This document shows positions 63,151 through 64,000 of a stretch of DNA of 64,000 nucleotides, one piece after another. The DNA comes from Rheinheimera nanhaiensis E407-8 (GTDB lineage Bacteria > Pseudomonadota > Gammaproteobacteria > Enterobacterales > Alteromonadaceae), in the NCBI RefSeq assembly GCF_000296695.1, contig NZ_BAFK01000002.1, positions 1-64,000 of the forward strand, written 5' to 3'. The notes below the pieces were generated by a model. The model was not told the DNA's origin. It did not search any database and saw only the letters and a program-made list of their open reading frames with translations. Every line of letters begins with the position of its first letter. Within the stretch, counting starts at the first letter, position 1. The translations under genes were made by a program, and so were the position numbers.

Positions 63151-64000
63151 ATGTGGAAATTTCTTCAGCTACTGCTGTTATCGGCAGTGTTGTTCCCCGG
63201 TTGTGCCAAAGCCGGCAGCCTGCATTGGCACACGCTGGCGCCAATGCCTGTTGCCGTGCAGGAAATTTACCCGGCAGTACATAACGGCAAAATTTATGTC
63301 GCCGGTGGCTTAAGTGATGCATTGCCAGAGACAGAGCAGCAAATGACTGACGCCGTGCAGCTTTATGATCCGGCTATGGATCGCTGGGCCATGGCACCGG
63401 CACTGCCAGAGCCGCGCCACCATGCTTATTTAGTCTCGGTGGCCAACCAGCTGTTTTTGTTCGGTGGTTTTGTTATTGCCGACGGCGGGCGCTGGAGCGC
63501 CAGTAGCGATGTGTTGCTGCTTGACGAAACCGCACAGCAGTGGCGCAAGGTGGCTAAGCTGCCTAAACCGCTGACGGAAACCGTGGCGGTGGTGCTAAAC
63601 GGCAAAGTACACCTGGCCAGTGGCCGCTCGCCAGCCGGGGCAGAGAATGCGCAGTGGCGCGATCAGGCCGATGTAAACTTGCACTGGCTGTTTGACCCGC
63701 AGAGTTTAAGCGTTACGGACGCCGCGCCCTTGCCGCAGGCGTTTAATAGCGCGACCGGTGTGGTATTAGATGGCCAGTTTTATGTTGTCGGTGGCCGCCA
63801 GGTCGGCGGGGCTAACCTGGCACTGCTACTGCGCTTTGATGCCGCCACCAACAGCTGGCAGCAGCTTAGCGCTATGCCACAGGCACAGGGCGGGCTGGCG
63901 GCGGCCGTGCTGGGTGGCGATCTGCTGGTGTTTGGCGGTGAGTATTTTGACAATGATGGCGGGGTGTACAGCCAGGTGTGGCGATATCAGGTGGCAAAGG
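63151..64000 (+). CDS. Exported kelch-repeat protein (3' end beyond window)
   Basis: Open from ATG 63151 to the window edge, at least 283 residues. GAGGTG is seven bases upstream. A signal peptide with a lipobox-like FPGC precedes at least five kelch-type blades, each ending in the G-G pair and aromatic pattern: IYVAGGLSDALP, LFLFGGFVIADGGRW, VHLASGRSPAGAENAQW, FYVVGGRQVGGANLALL and LLVFGGEYFDNDGG. The blades have conserved W residues (DRWAMAPALPEPR, QQWRKVAKLPKP, NSWQQLSAMPQ). This makes a beta-propeller in the periplasm or at the surface. Ligand unknown; sialate mutarotase NanM has a similar fold, but nothing here proves that role. Confidence 0.85.
   Translation, partial: MWKFLQLLLLSAVLFPGCAKAGSLHWHTLAPMPVAVQEIYPAVHNGKIYVAGGLSDALPETEQQMTDAVQLYDPAMDRWAMAPALPEPRHHAYLVSVANQLFLFGGFVIADGGRWSASSDVLLLDETAQQWRKVAKLPKPLTETVAVVLNGKVHLASGRSPAGAENAQWRDQADVNLHWLFDPQSLSVTDAAPLPQAFNSATGVVLDGQFYVVGGRQVGGANLALLLRFDAATNSWQQLSAMPQAQGGLAAAVLGGDLLVFGGEYFDNDGGVYSQVWRYQVAK

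Overview
The window looks like a chromosomal segment of a gammaproteobacterium of the Alteromonadales type. The Rheinheimera/Alishewanella group is my best guess, inferred from gene content, protein style and moderate GC rather than from any search. Most of it is dense core genome: fadD-rnd, minCDE with the ycgL/ycgM/ycgN neighbourhood, smc-zipA-ligA, tRNA-Val genes beside gltX, and the liu and ivd operons for branched-chain amino acid breakdown. I see no prophage, insertion sequence, rRNA or CRISPR array.

Layout. 1-2.2 kb is accessory: a predicted type VI secretion immunity/amidase pair (Tai4/Tae4-like), a broken 3' end of gcvP with its terminator, and a higBA toxin-antitoxin pair. 2.2-11.7 kb holds creA, phoA, an exported methyltransferase-like protein, fadD, rnd, a four-repeat DUF4397 lipoprotein and an S9 peptidase. 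11.8-16.9 kb has minCDE (minus strand) and ycgL, an MltB-type lytic transglycosylase, a FAH-family hydrolase, ycgN and a small MscS-type channel. 16.9-25.9 kb has smc, zipA, ligA, two small membrane proteins and a receiver-TPR protein that lacks its phospho-acceptor aspartate. 25.9-26.9 kb is a tRNA-Val(UAC) array of five intact genes, built partly from exact 193-bp tandem units that also carry 3'-terminal tRNA fragments, behind a strong stable-RNA promoter. gltX, a DUF481 protein, ldhA, glutathione peroxidase and a hydroxyisobutyrate-dehydrogenase-family gene follow.

32-49.2 kb is a divergent regulon. The minus-strand operon liuR-A-B-C-D-E-F-G takes isovaleryl-CoA (from leucine) to acetoacetate and acetyl-CoA. 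The plus-strand set ivdA-G takes the valine and isoleucine acyl-CoAs to propionyl-CoA and acetyl-CoA. A near-identical 21-bp operator candidate lies at each of the two promoters, so LiuR probably controls both. The intercistronic gaps of these two operons hold two families of structured repeats whose stems differ between copies while pairing is kept. This is the least explained feature of the window.

49.3-53.5 kb is a run of small accessory genes: parDE, an NTF2-like protein, a GNAT acetyltransferase, YciI and DUF1801 proteins, a solitary integron-cassette-like unit, a cold-shock/DUF1294 protein and a DUF6482 protein. 53.5-62 kb is a surface polysaccharide locus: wecA-type initiator, flippase and pyruvyltransferase on the minus strand; two glycosyltransferases, a WecG/TagA transferase, a polymerase-like membrane protein and a YdcF-like protein on the plus strand. 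The window closes with a membrane PAS protein that has no output domain and the start of an exported kelch-repeat protein cut by the window edge.
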